The notes beneath the pieces are model-generated. The model made no database searches, had not been told where the DNA came from, and was given only the letters and a program-made list of their open reading frames with translations. From CAKAHY01 sp963522175 (lineage in GTDB: Bacteria > Bacillota > Clostridia > Lachnospirales > Lachnospiraceae), in contig CAUQXC010000004.1 of assembly GCA_963522175.1 (NCBI GenBank), positions 124,001-188,000 of the forward strand: DNA of 64,000 bases, given 5' to 3'. The position numbers were made by a program, and so were the translations under genes. Numbering within the stretch: position 1 is the first letter of the stretch; every line of letters starts with the position of its first letter. Of the stretch, positions 30,874 through 40,240 are shown piece after piece.

Positions 30874-32004
30874 ATGAAGCTGTTTCATTTATCCGACTTG
30901 CACTTGGGGAAGAGACTGAATGAGTATTCACTTTTGGAAGATCAAAGATATATACTCATGAATGAGTGCCTGAGGTTGATTGATGAGAAAAAGCCCGAAA
31001 TCATTATCCTTGCGGGTGATATTTTCGATAAAAGTATAGCAAGCGTAGAGGCGATAGAGCTGCTTGAAGAATTTCTTGAAAGGCTTGTTGAAAGAAAAAA
31101 GAAAATTATAATAATACCGGGAAATCATGACAGTGCGCAAAGACTCAGTTTTTGCTCGGCTTTTATGAAAAAAGACGGTATTTATAATGCAAGACCCTAT
31201 GAGGGGAAAATTGAAAAAATAAGTTTTGAGGATGAATACGGTGAAGTGAATTTTTATTTGCTTCCCTTTGTGAAGCCGGCGAATGTCAGAGCATATTTTG
31301 AGGATGAGGCTATAGACAGCTACAATGAAGCGATACGGCTTATTATAGAAAAAGAAGATATAGATACCGAAAAGAGAAACGTTTTGGTAACGCATCAGTT
31401 TATAACAGGTTCCATAAGAACCATGTCGGAGGAGATAAGTGTAGGTGGAACCGATAACATAGATGCGGCAAATTTTAAGGACTTTGATTATGTGGCTTTG
31501 GGGCATATACACAAGGCACAAAACATTTCAAATGAGGCAGACAAAATAATACGATATTGCGGAACCTTATTGAAATATTCATTTTCGGAAGCTGATGACT
31601 GCAAGACTCTAAGTCTTGTGAATCTTGGAAAAAAAGGTGAAATAAGTATAGAAGAGCTTCCGATAAAACCTTTGAGGGATTTAAGGATAATAAAGGCGCA
31701 GTTTGAAGATATACTGAAAGCGGAAGTATATAATGAAGATGATTACGTGGAAATCATATTGACGGATGAGCTTGAAGTTCCGAAGGCTTTACCTATACTG
31801 AGAAAAATTTATCCAAATATAATGAAGCTTAGCTATGATAATACGAGAACGAGAAACGCCTTGGCGGAGGAAGGGATAAAAAATACGGAAAACTTAAGCC
31901 CCTCGGAAATCTTTAAAAAATTTTATAAAGAGCAGAATGCCATGGATATAAATGAAGAGCAGGAAAAGATTTTAAATGAAATAATAGAAGATATTTGGGG
32001 GTAG
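30874..32004 (+). CDS. sbcD: Nuclease subunit SbcD
   Basis: 376 residues, Mre11-type phosphoesterase that with SbcC cuts hairpins and blocked DNA ends. Metal motifs: HLSDLHLGK (residues 5-13), AGDIFD, GNHDS, VTHQF and GHIHKA. Followed by sbcC after 2 bases. ATG 30874 follows AAAGGGA. Confidence 0.95.
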   Translation: MKLFHLSDLHLGKRLNEYSLLEDQRYILMNECLRLIDEKKPEIIILAGDIFDKSIASVEAIELLEEFLERLVERKKKIIIIPGNHDSAQRLSFCSAFMKKDGIYNARPYEGKIEKISFEDEYGEVNFYLLPFVKPANVRAYFEDEAIDSYNEAIRLIIEKEDIDTEKRNVLVTHQFITGSIRTMSEEISVGGTDNIDAANFKDFDYVALGHIHKAQNISNEADKIIRYCGTLLKYSFSEADDCKTLSLVNLGKKGEISIEELPIKPLRDLRIIKAQFEDILKAEVYNEDDYVEIILTDELEVPKALPILRKIYPNIMKLSYDNTRTRNALAEEGIKNTENLSPSEIFKKFYKEQNAMDINEEQEKILNEIIEDIWG

Positions 32005-32006
32005 AG

Positions 32007-34784
32007 ATGAGACCTATAAAACTTACAATTTCCGCCTTCGGACCTTATGCAGGCAAGGAGGAGCTTAACCTGGACAGGCTGGGAAAAGCCGGAATATACC
32101 TTATAACGGGGGATACGGGAGCCGGTAAAAGTACCTTGTTTGATGCAATATCCTATGCTTTGTATGGTGAAAGCAGTACCGAAAATAAAAATGATTCCAT
32201 GCTCCGTTCAAAATATGCGAAAGATGATGTTCCAAGCTATGTGGAGCTTGAGTTTGAATACAGGAAAGAAAGATATATCATAAGACGTAATCCGTCCTAC
32301 GAAAGAAAGGCAAAAAGAGGAGACAAAATGACGCAGGAGAAAGCGGCAGCCGAGCTCATTTTGCCTGATAAAAGCGTAGTAACAAGATTGAAAGAAGTCA
32401 ATGATAAAATCACCGAAATAATAGGGCTTGACAGAAGCAGATTTTCAGGAATAGCAATGATAGCCCAAGGCGAGTTTTTGAAGCTCTTGTACAGCGATAC
32501 CAAAAGCAGGCAGGAAATATTCAGAAATATATTTAAAACCGAAAGATATAGGCTGCTTCAAGACAAACTGAAAGAAAAATATATGGCTGTCAGTGCCGAA
32601 TATCAAAAAAATATGCAGGCTTTGGAGCAGTATGCGGGACAGATTATATATAGGGAAGACGAATATGAAGATGTAAGAACTTTATTATATACGGATTCCC
32701 CAAAAGCTGTGTCTATAATAAGCTCAATGATAAAAGAAGATGAGAAAGACATAGAAGCCTGTAAGAATGAAAGTGCAGTTTTACTTGAAAAAATAAAATA
32801 TTTTGATAATAAGAAAAATGAATACTTAAAGTATAAAGCGGCTTACGAAAGATTTAAAAAGCTTGAAGACTTAAGGAAAAAAGAGGAAGAAGAAAAAGAG
32901 CGTTTAAGTCAGGCTCTGGAATCAAGTAAAGAAGAGAAAAAGGAAGAACCTGATTTAATAAGAAAGCATGCCGCCATAGAATCCGAGTTAAAGCTATACG
33001 AGGAGCTTGAAAAAAAGAGAAGAGAAAATCTTAAATTCAAAGAAAATATCAAAGCAAACGGGAAGAAACTGGAAAAGCTGGAGGCAGAGGAAAATATCTT
33101 AAAAGAAGATAATTTAAGAGCGGAAAGAGAATATGAGAATCTTGAAAATATAGATACGGACTTAAGTAAACTTGAGGCGGATGAAGAAAAGACGGGCATA
33201 AAGATTAAGGCTTACGAAGCACTTTTAAATAAGCTTGAAAAGTACAGACTTACAGAGCTTTCTTTTAGAAAATGCGGTGAAAAATACAAAGCTCAAAGAG
33301 AGCTTGTAGAGATGAGAGCGGAGGAGTATAAGAAATCAAACATCCTTTATACCGACAATATAGCCGGCTTTTTGGCGGAAGCCTTGGAAGAGGGGCAGCC
33401 TTGTCCCGTGTGCGGCTCGACAGAACACCCTAAAAAAGCTTTGTTAAGTGAAAAAGCCCCATCCAAGGAGTATCTCGACAAACTTAAAGAGGAGTTTGAA
33501 ACTTCGGTAAAAAAGGCTGAGGAGCTTGCAAATGAAAATTCGAGCATTAGGGCAGCTATGAAAGAGCAGGAGTCAGCCGTAAATGAGGATGCTTTCAGCC
33601 TGCTGGGTGAAGAATACGAAGGAAAATTTACCGAAAACCTGCAAGGCTTTATCAGCGAACTTAGGGAAAAGGAGCTTTCGGAGGAAAATAAGTTAAGTTT
33701 ACTTAAAAAAGAGTACAGAAGAGCCGTTTCGGCAAAAGAAAGAAGAGCCGAATTAAAAAAGATTTTATCCGAAAATAAAGAAAGAGCGGAGTTTTACACT
33801 AAGAACAGCATGGAACTTAAAGAAGAGTTGAATGCGGACGTTCTAAAGCTTGAAATCGGAGAAAGAGAGTATAATAAATTAAAAGAAGGCTTAAGCTTCG
33901 ACAGTCTCGAATTTGCAAAAAACGAGATGGATTGCATAAGTCGAAGAATAGAAGGCATCAACAGGAACTTCGAAAATGTCTCTAAAGAATTTGACAGACT
34001 TCAAAAAAGCATAATAGAGCTTTCAGCAAAGGAAGAAAGTGCAAAAAATGAATTTGAAGCTTATGAAAAGCAGGATATAAGCGAGATTGAAGAGAATCTG
34101 AAAAAGCTTGAGTATGAGAATAAAAGCATACAGGAAAGGCTTCTTAAGATAAATTCCCGAAAAGACAATAACACGGGGATATATAAAAATATTGTTTTGA
34201 GTCTGGATATAGCCGAAAAGACTCTGCCCTTACTTATGAATACGGAAGCTTTAAGCACCACTGCCAATGGAAGGCTCAGCTCCAAGGCTCATATAATGCT
34301 TGAGACTTATTGCCAGATGAATTATTTTGACAGAATACTTTCAAAAGCCAATGTAAGGCTTATGAAAATGACGGATAATCAATATAAATTGAGAAGAAGA
34401 GACATTTCTTCGGCAAGCGGAAATTCTCAGGTAGGTCTTGATTTGGATGTTATAGACTTTTATAATGACAGTATAAGGGATGTGAGAACCTTGTCGGGGG
34501 GAGAGGCATTTAAGGCGAGCTTATCCCTTGCTTTAGGTATGGCGGACGAAATACAGGAAAATTCCGGAGGTGTAAAGCTTGACACAATGTTCATAGATGA
34601 AGGCTTCGGAACCTTAGATGAAAATTCTTTAAAGAATGCCATTGATACCTTGATAAGTTTAGGGAATAATGATAAGTTAATAGGTATAATATCCCATGTG
34701 GGAGAGCTTAAACAAAGGATAGATAAACAGATTGTTATCACTAAAGATAAGTTTAAGGGCAGTAAAGCCGATATAATAGAATAA
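32007..34784 (+). CDS. sbcC: ATPase subunit SbcC
   Basis: 925 residues, SMC/Rad50-like. Walker A GDTGAGKS at 35-42; long Lys/Glu-rich coiled coils; zinc hook CPVCGS at 466-471; second coil; ABC signature LSGGEAFKASLSLALGMADE and Walker B MFIDEGFGTLD near the end. ATG 32007 lies 2 bases after the sbcD stop and starts the MRPIKLTISAFGPYAG motif; the upstream GTG at 31995 is within sbcD and unlikely. The sbcDC pair processes hairpins, relevant to the long palindrome at 42913. Confidence 0.95.
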   Translation: MRPIKLTISAFGPYAGKEELNLDRLGKAGIYLITGDTGAGKSTLFDAISYALYGESSTENKNDSMLRSKYAKDDVPSYVELEFEYRKERYIIRRNPSYERKAKRGDKMTQEKAAAELILPDKSVVTRLKEVNDKITEIIGLDRSRFSGIAMIAQGEFLKLLYSDTKSRQEIFRNIFKTERYRLLQDKLKEKYMAVSAEYQKNMQALEQYAGQIIYREDEYEDVRTLLYTDSPKAVSIISSMIKEDEKDIEACKNESAVLLEKIKYFDNKKNEYLKYKAAYERFKKLEDLRKKEEEEKERLSQALESSKEEKKEEPDLIRKHAAIESELKLYEELEKKRRENLKFKENIKANGKKLEKLEAEENILKEDNLRAEREYENLENIDTDLSKLEADEEKTGIKIKAYEALLNKLEKYRLTELSFRKCGEKYKAQRELVEMRAEEYKKSNILYTDNIAGFLAEALEEGQPCPVCGSTEHPKKALLSEKAPSKEYLDKLKEEFETSVKKAEELANENSSIRAAMKEQESAVNEDAFSLLGEEYEGKFTENLQGFISELREKELSEENKLSLLKKEYRRAVSAKERRAELKKILSENKERAEFYTKNSMELKEELNADVLKLEIGEREYNKLKEGLSFDSLEFAKNEMDCISRRIEGINRNFENVSKEFDRLQKSIIELSAKEESAKNEFEAYEKQDISEIEENLKKLEYENKSIQERLLKINSRKDNNTGIYKNIVLSLDIAEKTLPLLMNTEALSTTANGRLSSKAHIMLETYCQMNYFDRILSKANVRLMKMTDNQYKLRRRDISSASGNSQVGLDLDVIDFYNDSIRDVRTLSGGEAFKASLSLALGMADEIQENSGGVKLDTMFIDEGFGTLDENSLKNAIDTLISLGNNDKLIGIISHVGELKQRIDKQIVITKDKFKGSKADIIE

Positions 34785-34801
34785 GAGGAGAAATAATATA
34801 T

Positions 34802-36214
34802 ATGGTAAAAATAGGAACTACCGAAGAGTTTAAAGTTGTTTTTGTCGATAAAGAAATGGCAAAAAGCATAAATCACAAGCTGAAAGGGAAGTTTGAGGGC
34901 AAGGCGAGTGAAAACCTGGTTGTAAACGACAGCCTTGCTTATGTAGGTATAGATGAACCGAGTGATGAAAAGCTCGGATACAGGGAGCTCGGTTTCAATA
35001 CCGCAAAATTTGTGAAAAAACTGGGTGTAGCTGCGGTTGAGCTTGACCTTACATTGATTAAGGAGGATGATTTGCCTAACTTTTTCTTGGGTCTGTACCT
35101 CGCTCTTTGCGTAAAGAAAACATATAAATCGGAGGAGCCTAAAGAGGAAGGTAAGCAGGACATATTTATAAATTATAAATTATTACCTGATGCCGAGCTT
35201 GCGGATTATATGGAAGAAGGCAGGATTTTGGCTGAAAATGTTATGGCTGCCAGAAACTTTGTCAACGCACCTTCAAATCTGCTTTATCCGGAGGAGTTTG
35301 CGAGACAGATAAAGAGCTTTGTTTCGGGAGCGGGACTTGGAATAGAATATAAGGTATTGCATCAAAAAGAGATAGTGGATAAAGGTATGGGGCTTCTCAA
35401 TATAGTAGGCGATTCTTCAAAGAATAAACCTTGCCTTGTTGTGTTGTCTTACAACGGAGCGGCAGGAAGCGATAAAGTATTGGCGCTTGTAGGAAAGGGC
35501 GTCTGCATGGATACGGGAGGATATTGCCTGAAACCGGGCTCTTCCATTTATGATATGAAGGGAGATATGGCGGGAGCGGCAGCCGTAGTTTCAGCCATAA
35601 AAGCTATAGCCTCAAGAAGACTCAGACTTAATGTAAAGGCGGTAATACCTATTGTAGAAAACAGAATTTCAGATGCTTCCTTTGTTCCGAGTGATATAAT
35701 TACCTCATATTCGGGTAAGACGGTGGAAATCTTAAATACGGATGCGGAGGGAAGACTCATACTTGCCGATGCGATAAGCTACGCGATAAAAGATGAGAAG
35801 GCTACGCATATAGTTGATATAGCAACGCTTACAGGTGCGGTTGTCAGCATGCTCGGACAAACCGTAACCGGAATTTTGAGTAATGATAAGAACGGTTTTT
35901 ATAAAACCTTTAACGAAGCAAGCACGAGGTACGGAGAGAGGCATTTGCTTTTGCCGTATTACAAGGAGCATGAAAAAATGATAGAAAGCGAGCTTGCGGA
36001 CATCAAGAATTTGGGAGATAAATTCTGCGGTACCATAACGGCAGGCTTGTTTATTAAAGCCTTTACGGAAGATAAGCCATGGATACACATGGATATTGCC
36101 GGAACCTCAAAAATGGACAGTCCCGTATTTTCTTATGAGGAAAAGGGACCAACGGGAACGGGAGTTGTGCAGCTGTACAGCCTTGCAAAGCTTTTGATAC
36201 CGTTTCATTTTTAG
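34802..36214 (+). CDS. pepA: Leucyl aminopeptidase, M17 family
   Basis: 470 residues. The family signature NTDAEGRL is at residues 312-319, and GKGVCMDTGGYCLKP carries metal-binding and catalytic residues. Removes N-terminal residues from peptides in the cytosol. AAGAGGAGAAAT precedes the ATG. Confidence 0.93.
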   Translation: MVKIGTTEEFKVVFVDKEMAKSINHKLKGKFEGKASENLVVNDSLAYVGIDEPSDEKLGYRELGFNTAKFVKKLGVAAVELDLTLIKEDDLPNFFLGLYLALCVKKTYKSEEPKEEGKQDIFINYKLLPDAELADYMEEGRILAENVMAARNFVNAPSNLLYPEEFARQIKSFVSGAGLGIEYKVLHQKEIVDKGMGLLNIVGDSSKNKPCLVVLSYNGAAGSDKVLALVGKGVCMDTGGYCLKPGSSIYDMKGDMAGAAAVVSAIKAIASRRLRLNVKAVIPIVENRISDASFVPSDIITSYSGKTVEILNTDAEGRLILADAISYAIKDEKATHIVDIATLTGAVVSMLGQTVTGILSNDKNGFYKTFNEASTRYGERHLLLPYYKEHEKMIESELADIKNLGDKFCGTITAGLFIKAFTEDKPWIHMDIAGTSKMDSPVFSYEEKGPTGTGVVQLYSLAKLLIPFHF

Positions 36215-36261
36215 ATTAAGGCGAGAATATTAAAACTAATTATAAGAAAAGAGGATTATAT

Positions 36262-37092
36262 ATGGGTTGTGACAGTAAGTGCGGATCGTGTTCTTCGGAG
36301 TGTCCTTCAAGAACGGCACCTCAAACTGATTTTAAAGAAAAATTACACGAGAGCTCAAGTGTAAAAAAGGTTATAGGAATAGTAAGCGGAAAGGGAGGAG
36401 TGGGTAAATCCCTTGTAACCTCCATGCTTGCGGTGAAAACAAGGAGAAAGGGCTTTAACACGGCGGTTTTGGATGCGGATATTACGGGACCGTCCATACC
36501 TAAGGCATTCGGTCTTACTCCGGGAGTATCGGGAATAGGAGAAAATCTTATGTTGCCGGCTACTACAAGTACAGGTATACAGGTTATGAGTTCAAATCTC
36601 CTGCTTGCAAACGAAACGGATCCCGTTATTTGGAGAGGTCCTATTATTGCGGGTATGGTCAAGTCATTTTGGAAGGAAACCTGTTGGCACAATGTAGACT
36701 TTATGTTTGTAGATATGCCGCCGGGAACGGGCGATGTTCCCCTTACGGTTTTCCAGTCTTTGCCTGTTGACGGAATCGTTATAGTTACAAGTCCGCAGGA
36801 GCTTGTTTCCATGATAGTGGCAAAGGCGGTAAATATGGCTAAAAAAATGAATATTCCTATTTTGGGAATAGTGGAAAATATGAGTTATTTCGAGTGCCCG
36901 GACTGCGGCTCAAGACATAATATTTTCGGCGAGAGCCATATAGATGAGATTGCAAGCGAGTACGGCTTGGAGGTTCTTGCAAAGATACCTATAAACCCTG
37001 AAAATGCGAGAACCGTCGATGCCGGAAGCGTCGAATATTTGGAAGCTTCATGGCTTGATACGGCTGTAGAAAAGGTAACATCTTTAATATAA
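36262..37092 (+). CDS. mrp: Mrp/NBP35-family P-loop Fe-S carrier ATPase
   Basis: 276 residues. Deviant Walker A SGKGGVGKS at 42-50. The N-terminus has clustered Cys (C3, C7, C10, C14), and a CPDC motif lies near residue 213, sites for a bridging 4Fe-4S cluster. Members move Fe-S clusters to target proteins. AAAAGAGGA lies upstream of the ATG. Confidence 0.92.
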   Translation: MGCDSKCGSCSSECPSRTAPQTDFKEKLHESSSVKKVIGIVSGKGGVGKSLVTSMLAVKTRRKGFNTAVLDADITGPSIPKAFGLTPGVSGIGENLMLPATTSTGIQVMSSNLLLANETDPVIWRGPIIAGMVKSFWKETCWHNVDFMFVDMPPGTGDVPLTVFQSLPVDGIVIVTSPQELVSMIVAKAVNMAKKMNIPILGIVENMSYFECPDCGSRHNIFGESHIDEIASEYGLEVLAKIPINPENARTVDAGSVEYLEASWLDTAVEKVTSLI

Positions 37093-37108
37093 TTTTGGAG
37101 GCTATGAG

Positions 37109-37807
37109 ATGCAGTTAATTACAAATCCGGAAAATGAACTGAATCGTTCCATCGTTAAGGTACCCGATCTGGCGAGCGTGCCTGAAGATATGATAGAATA
37201 TGCCAGACAGTTTCAAGAGGTTATGATGATGTACAGCTGTGCCATCAGAGAGGTCAAAACGAAGCTTGAGGTTTTAAACGATGAGTTATCTATCAGAAAT
37301 AAGAGAAACCCTATAGAAATGATCAAGTCGAGAGTAAAAAAGCCGGAAAGCATCATTGAAAAGCTTTCAAGAAGAAATCTGTCCTTAGACATAAATTCGA
37401 TGGTGGAAAATCTCTATGATATCGCGGGTGTAAGGGTTATCTGCTCTTTTGTCGATGATATATACGACATTGCCACCATGCTTGTAAGGCAGGATGATGT
37501 AAAGGTTCTTGCGATAAAGGATTATATAAAAAATCCTAAGCCTAACGGTTATCGCTCCTACCACATGATAATAGAAATACCGGTATTTTTTTCCGATAAA
37601 AAACAGTCCGTGCGTGTAGAGGTTCAGATAAGAACCATAGCCATGGATTTTTGGGCGAGCGTTGAGCACAAAATCAAGTACAAAAAAGAAATAGACGGAG
37701 CGGATGAAATCATCAATGAGCTCAAAGAATGTGCGGACATAATCAGTTCTACGGATGCCAAGCTTATGGATATAAGAAAAAAGATAGAGGCGCAGAAAAA
37801 GATCTGA
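37109..37807 (+). CDS. relQ: Small alarmone synthetase, RelQ (YjbM) type
   Basis: 232 residues, one (p)ppGpp synthetase domain without hydrolase, TGS or ACT parts. RVKKPESIIEKLSRRNL, DIAGVRVICSFVDDIYDIATML, NGYRSYHMIIEIPVFF and VEVQIRTIAMDFWASVEHKIKYKKE match B. subtilis YjbM. The N-terminal 40 residues are longer than in YjbM. It begins 16 bases after mrp, with TTGGAGG before the ATG. Confidence 0.9.
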   Translation: MQLITNPENELNRSIVKVPDLASVPEDMIEYARQFQEVMMMYSCAIREVKTKLEVLNDELSIRNKRNPIEMIKSRVKKPESIIEKLSRRNLSLDINSMVENLYDIAGVRVICSFVDDIYDIATMLVRQDDVKVLAIKDYIKNPKPNGYRSYHMIIEIPVFFSDKKQSVRVEVQIRTIAMDFWASVEHKIKYKKEIDGADEIINELKECADIISSTDAKLMDIRKKIEAQKKI

Positions 37808-37866
37808 GTTTGACAAGATTTCGTGGCAATAGTAGAATAATTAGAAAAAAACAAAAAAGGAGAAAT

Positions 37867-38715
37867 ATGAGCTTTTTTGAAAAACTTGAAGTAAAGTACG
37901 GTTCTTATGCCATAAAAGGCTTGATGAAATACTTTACGGTTTTGTATGTTATGGGTTTCATACTGTTTCAGGCTTCACCGTCTCTGTATTTTGAGCATCT
38001 CAACCTCGAAATGTCGGAAATAATGTCGGGTCAGGTCTGGAGACTGTTTACATGGCTTATATATCCGGCGGATGAAGGCTTATTGTTCGGTATAATTATG
38101 CTTATGCTGTATTATAGGCTGGGCACGACACTGGAAGCGGTTTGGGGCAGCTTCAGGTTTAATGTCTATATGTTTATGGGAATCATATTCCATATAATTG
38201 CAGCACTTGTGATGTATTTTATTTGGGGATATTCCATTCCTTTGACACCGGTGAGCCTTAATACATCGATATTTTTGGCTTTTGCGGTTACATTTCCGGA
38301 TGAGGAGTTTTACCTGTATTTTGCCATTAAAGTTAAAGCTAAAGTTTTGGTGATTTTCTATCTTGCTATAGAAGTGTTCAATTTTTTCAATGAAGGTTTG
38401 AATGTAAAAATCACTATATTTTTGTGCTTGCTGAACTTCATTATTTTCTATATAATGACGGGAAGATTGCAAAGAAGTGTAAAGTCGGGGGCAAGAAAGG
38501 CGCAGTGGTCAGCCGGAGTTAATATGGGTAAGATTAAGTCCAATTTACATATTCACAGATGTGCGGTTTGCGGAAAAACATCCCTTACAAATCCCGACCT
38601 TGAATTCAGATATTGTTCTAAGTGTGCCGGGAATCTTGAATACTGCAGTGAACATATCTTCACACATGCACATGTGACGGAAGAGACTGATAATGAACAA
38701 CAGAACTACAATTAA
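37867..38715 (+). CDS. Rhomboid-like membrane protein with a C-terminal zinc-ribbon-like tail
   Basis: 282 residues. The membrane part (about 20-205) has about six helices with rhomboid-style GQVWRLFTWLIYPADEG and YRLGTTLEAVWGSFRFN. The GxSG serine motif of active rhomboids is absent (SLNTSIFLAFAV stands there), so it is probably a pseudoprotease (Derlin/iRhom-like). The tail carries CAVCGKTSL, CSKCAG and CSEHIFTHAH, a likely zinc site. ATG 37867 follows AAAAAGGAGAAAT. Role unknown. Confidence 0.78.
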   Translation: MSFFEKLEVKYGSYAIKGLMKYFTVLYVMGFILFQASPSLYFEHLNLEMSEIMSGQVWRLFTWLIYPADEGLLFGIIMLMLYYRLGTTLEAVWGSFRFNVYMFMGIIFHIIAALVMYFIWGYSIPLTPVSLNTSIFLAFAVTFPDEEFYLYFAIKVKAKVLVIFYLAIEVFNFFNEGLNVKITIFLCLLNFIIFYIMTGRLQRSVKSGARKAQWSAGVNMGKIKSNLHIHRCAVCGKTSLTNPDLEFRYCSKCAGNLEYCSEHIFTHAHVTEETDNEQQNYN

Positions 38716-38730
38716 ATAAGAGGATAAAAG

Positions 38731-40167
38731 ATGAAGAAAACAAAAATAATTTGTACAATGGGACCTAATACCAATAATAAAGAATTGATGAAAGAACTTG
38801 CAATTAACGGTATGGATGTTGCAAGGTTTAACTTTTCACACGGAGATTATGAGGAGCATACAGGTCGTCTCAATCTTTTAAAAGAGGTCAGAGAAGAGCT
38901 CGGAAAGAATATCGGCGCTTTACTCGATACCAAAGGACCCGAAATCAGAACGGGCACCTTGCTTGAAGGAAAGAAGGTTACGCTTGTTGCCGGGCAGACC
39001 TATACTTTGGACGTTAACGAGAGAGTGGGAGATGATAAAATCGGTTTCATAAACTATGCGGGCTTGGCGGATGACGTAAAAGCGGGTAACAGAATACTTA
39101 TAGACGACGGACTTATAGAGCTTGAGGTTTTGAATATAAATAACGGACAGATAGAGTGTAAGGTAATAAACGGAGGAGAGCTCGGAGAAAAGAAGGGTGT
39201 AAATGTACCGGGAGTTTCGGTTAAGCTGCCTGCGCTTACAGATAAGGATATAGAGGACATTAAGTTCGGTATCAAGGCGGGCTTTGACTTTGTTGCGGCT
39301 TCATTTGTAAGAAATGCCGAAGCTATTTATCAAATAAAGGCTATACTTGAAGAGGCGGGAGCCAATATGCTCGTAATAGCCAAAATTGAAAACAGAGAGG
39401 GAATAGACAACATAGATTCCATAATAGAGGCTGCCGACGGAATAATGGTTGCCAGAGGAGATATGGGTGTTGAGGTTCCTACCGAGGAAGTACCTTTCAT
39501 ACAGAAAACAATAATCAAAAAGTGTAACATAGCTTGTAAGCCTGTTATTACGGCTACGCAGATGCTTGATTCCATGATTAGAAATCCGAGACCTACAAGG
39601 GCGGAAGTAACCGACGTTGCAAATGCGGTATATGACGGTACGGATGCCATCATGCTTTCAGGAGAAACCGCCATGGGTAAATATCCTTTGGAAGCATTGA
39701 AAACTATGGGAAAGATTGCCGAAGAATCGGAAAGTCATCTTGACCATAAGGCATACAGAAACAGAAGAACAAATGCCGTATCAAGGTCTAATATTTCAAA
39801 TCAGGTTAGCTACTGTGCGGTAGCTACGGCGGATGAGCTTAATGCAAAAGCCATAGTTGCACCGAGTATAAGCGGATTTACCACAAAAATGCTTTCAAAG
39901 TGGCGCCCTACAGTCAGTGTATACGGTTTGTCACCGAGCAGATCCACGCTCAGACAGATGCAGATATATTGGGGGGTTACTCCGGTAGAAGCAAAAAGAG
40001 CGGGATCGACGGATGAGCTTGTTCAAAATTCTATAGACAAGCTTAAACAGGAAGGATATATTACAAGCGGTGATACAATAGTTATTACTGCGGGAATCAT
40101 ATCCAATAAGGAAGACCGCAGACCTGCGGCACATACCAATACCATGCAGGTGGAAATAATAGAATAG
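38731..40167 (+). CDS. pyk: Pyruvate kinase
   Basis: 478 residues, the short form without the PEP-utiliser domain seen in many Bacillota. Key segments: KIICTMGPNTNN, VARFNFSHGDYEEH, DTKGPEIRTG, the catalytic-lysine block VIAKIENREGIDNIDSII, MVARGDMGVE and TATQMLDSMIRNPRPTRAEVTDVANAVYDGTDAIMLSGETA. Makes ATP and pyruvate from PEP at the end of glycolysis. Confidence 0.96.
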   Translation: MKKTKIICTMGPNTNNKELMKELAINGMDVARFNFSHGDYEEHTGRLNLLKEVREELGKNIGALLDTKGPEIRTGTLLEGKKVTLVAGQTYTLDVNERVGDDKIGFINYAGLADDVKAGNRILIDDGLIELEVLNINNGQIECKVINGGELGEKKGVNVPGVSVKLPALTDKDIEDIKFGIKAGFDFVAASFVRNAEAIYQIKAILEEAGANMLVIAKIENREGIDNIDSIIEAADGIMVARGDMGVEVPTEEVPFIQKTIIKKCNIACKPVITATQMLDSMIRNPRPTRAEVTDVANAVYDGTDAIMLSGETAMGKYPLEALKTMGKIAEESESHLDHKAYRNRRTNAVSRSNISNQVSYCAVATADELNAKAIVAPSISGFTTKMLSKWRPTVSVYGLSPSRSTLRQMQIYWGVTPVEAKRAGSTDELVQNSIDKLKQEGYITSGDTIVITAGIISNKEDRRPAAHTNTMQVEIIE

Positions 40168-40179
40168 TAAAAAACTATT

Positions 40180-40212
40180 ATAGGCATGCAGTTTAAGCTG
40201 TATGCCTATTTG
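40180..40212 (+). terminator. Hairpin after pyk
   Basis: ATAGGCATGCAG / CTGTATGCCTAT with a TTTAAG loop; the T-run after it is short, so termination may be partial. Confidence 0.65.
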
Positions 40213-40240
40213 AAAATATAGCGAGAATTAAGGAGAAAAT

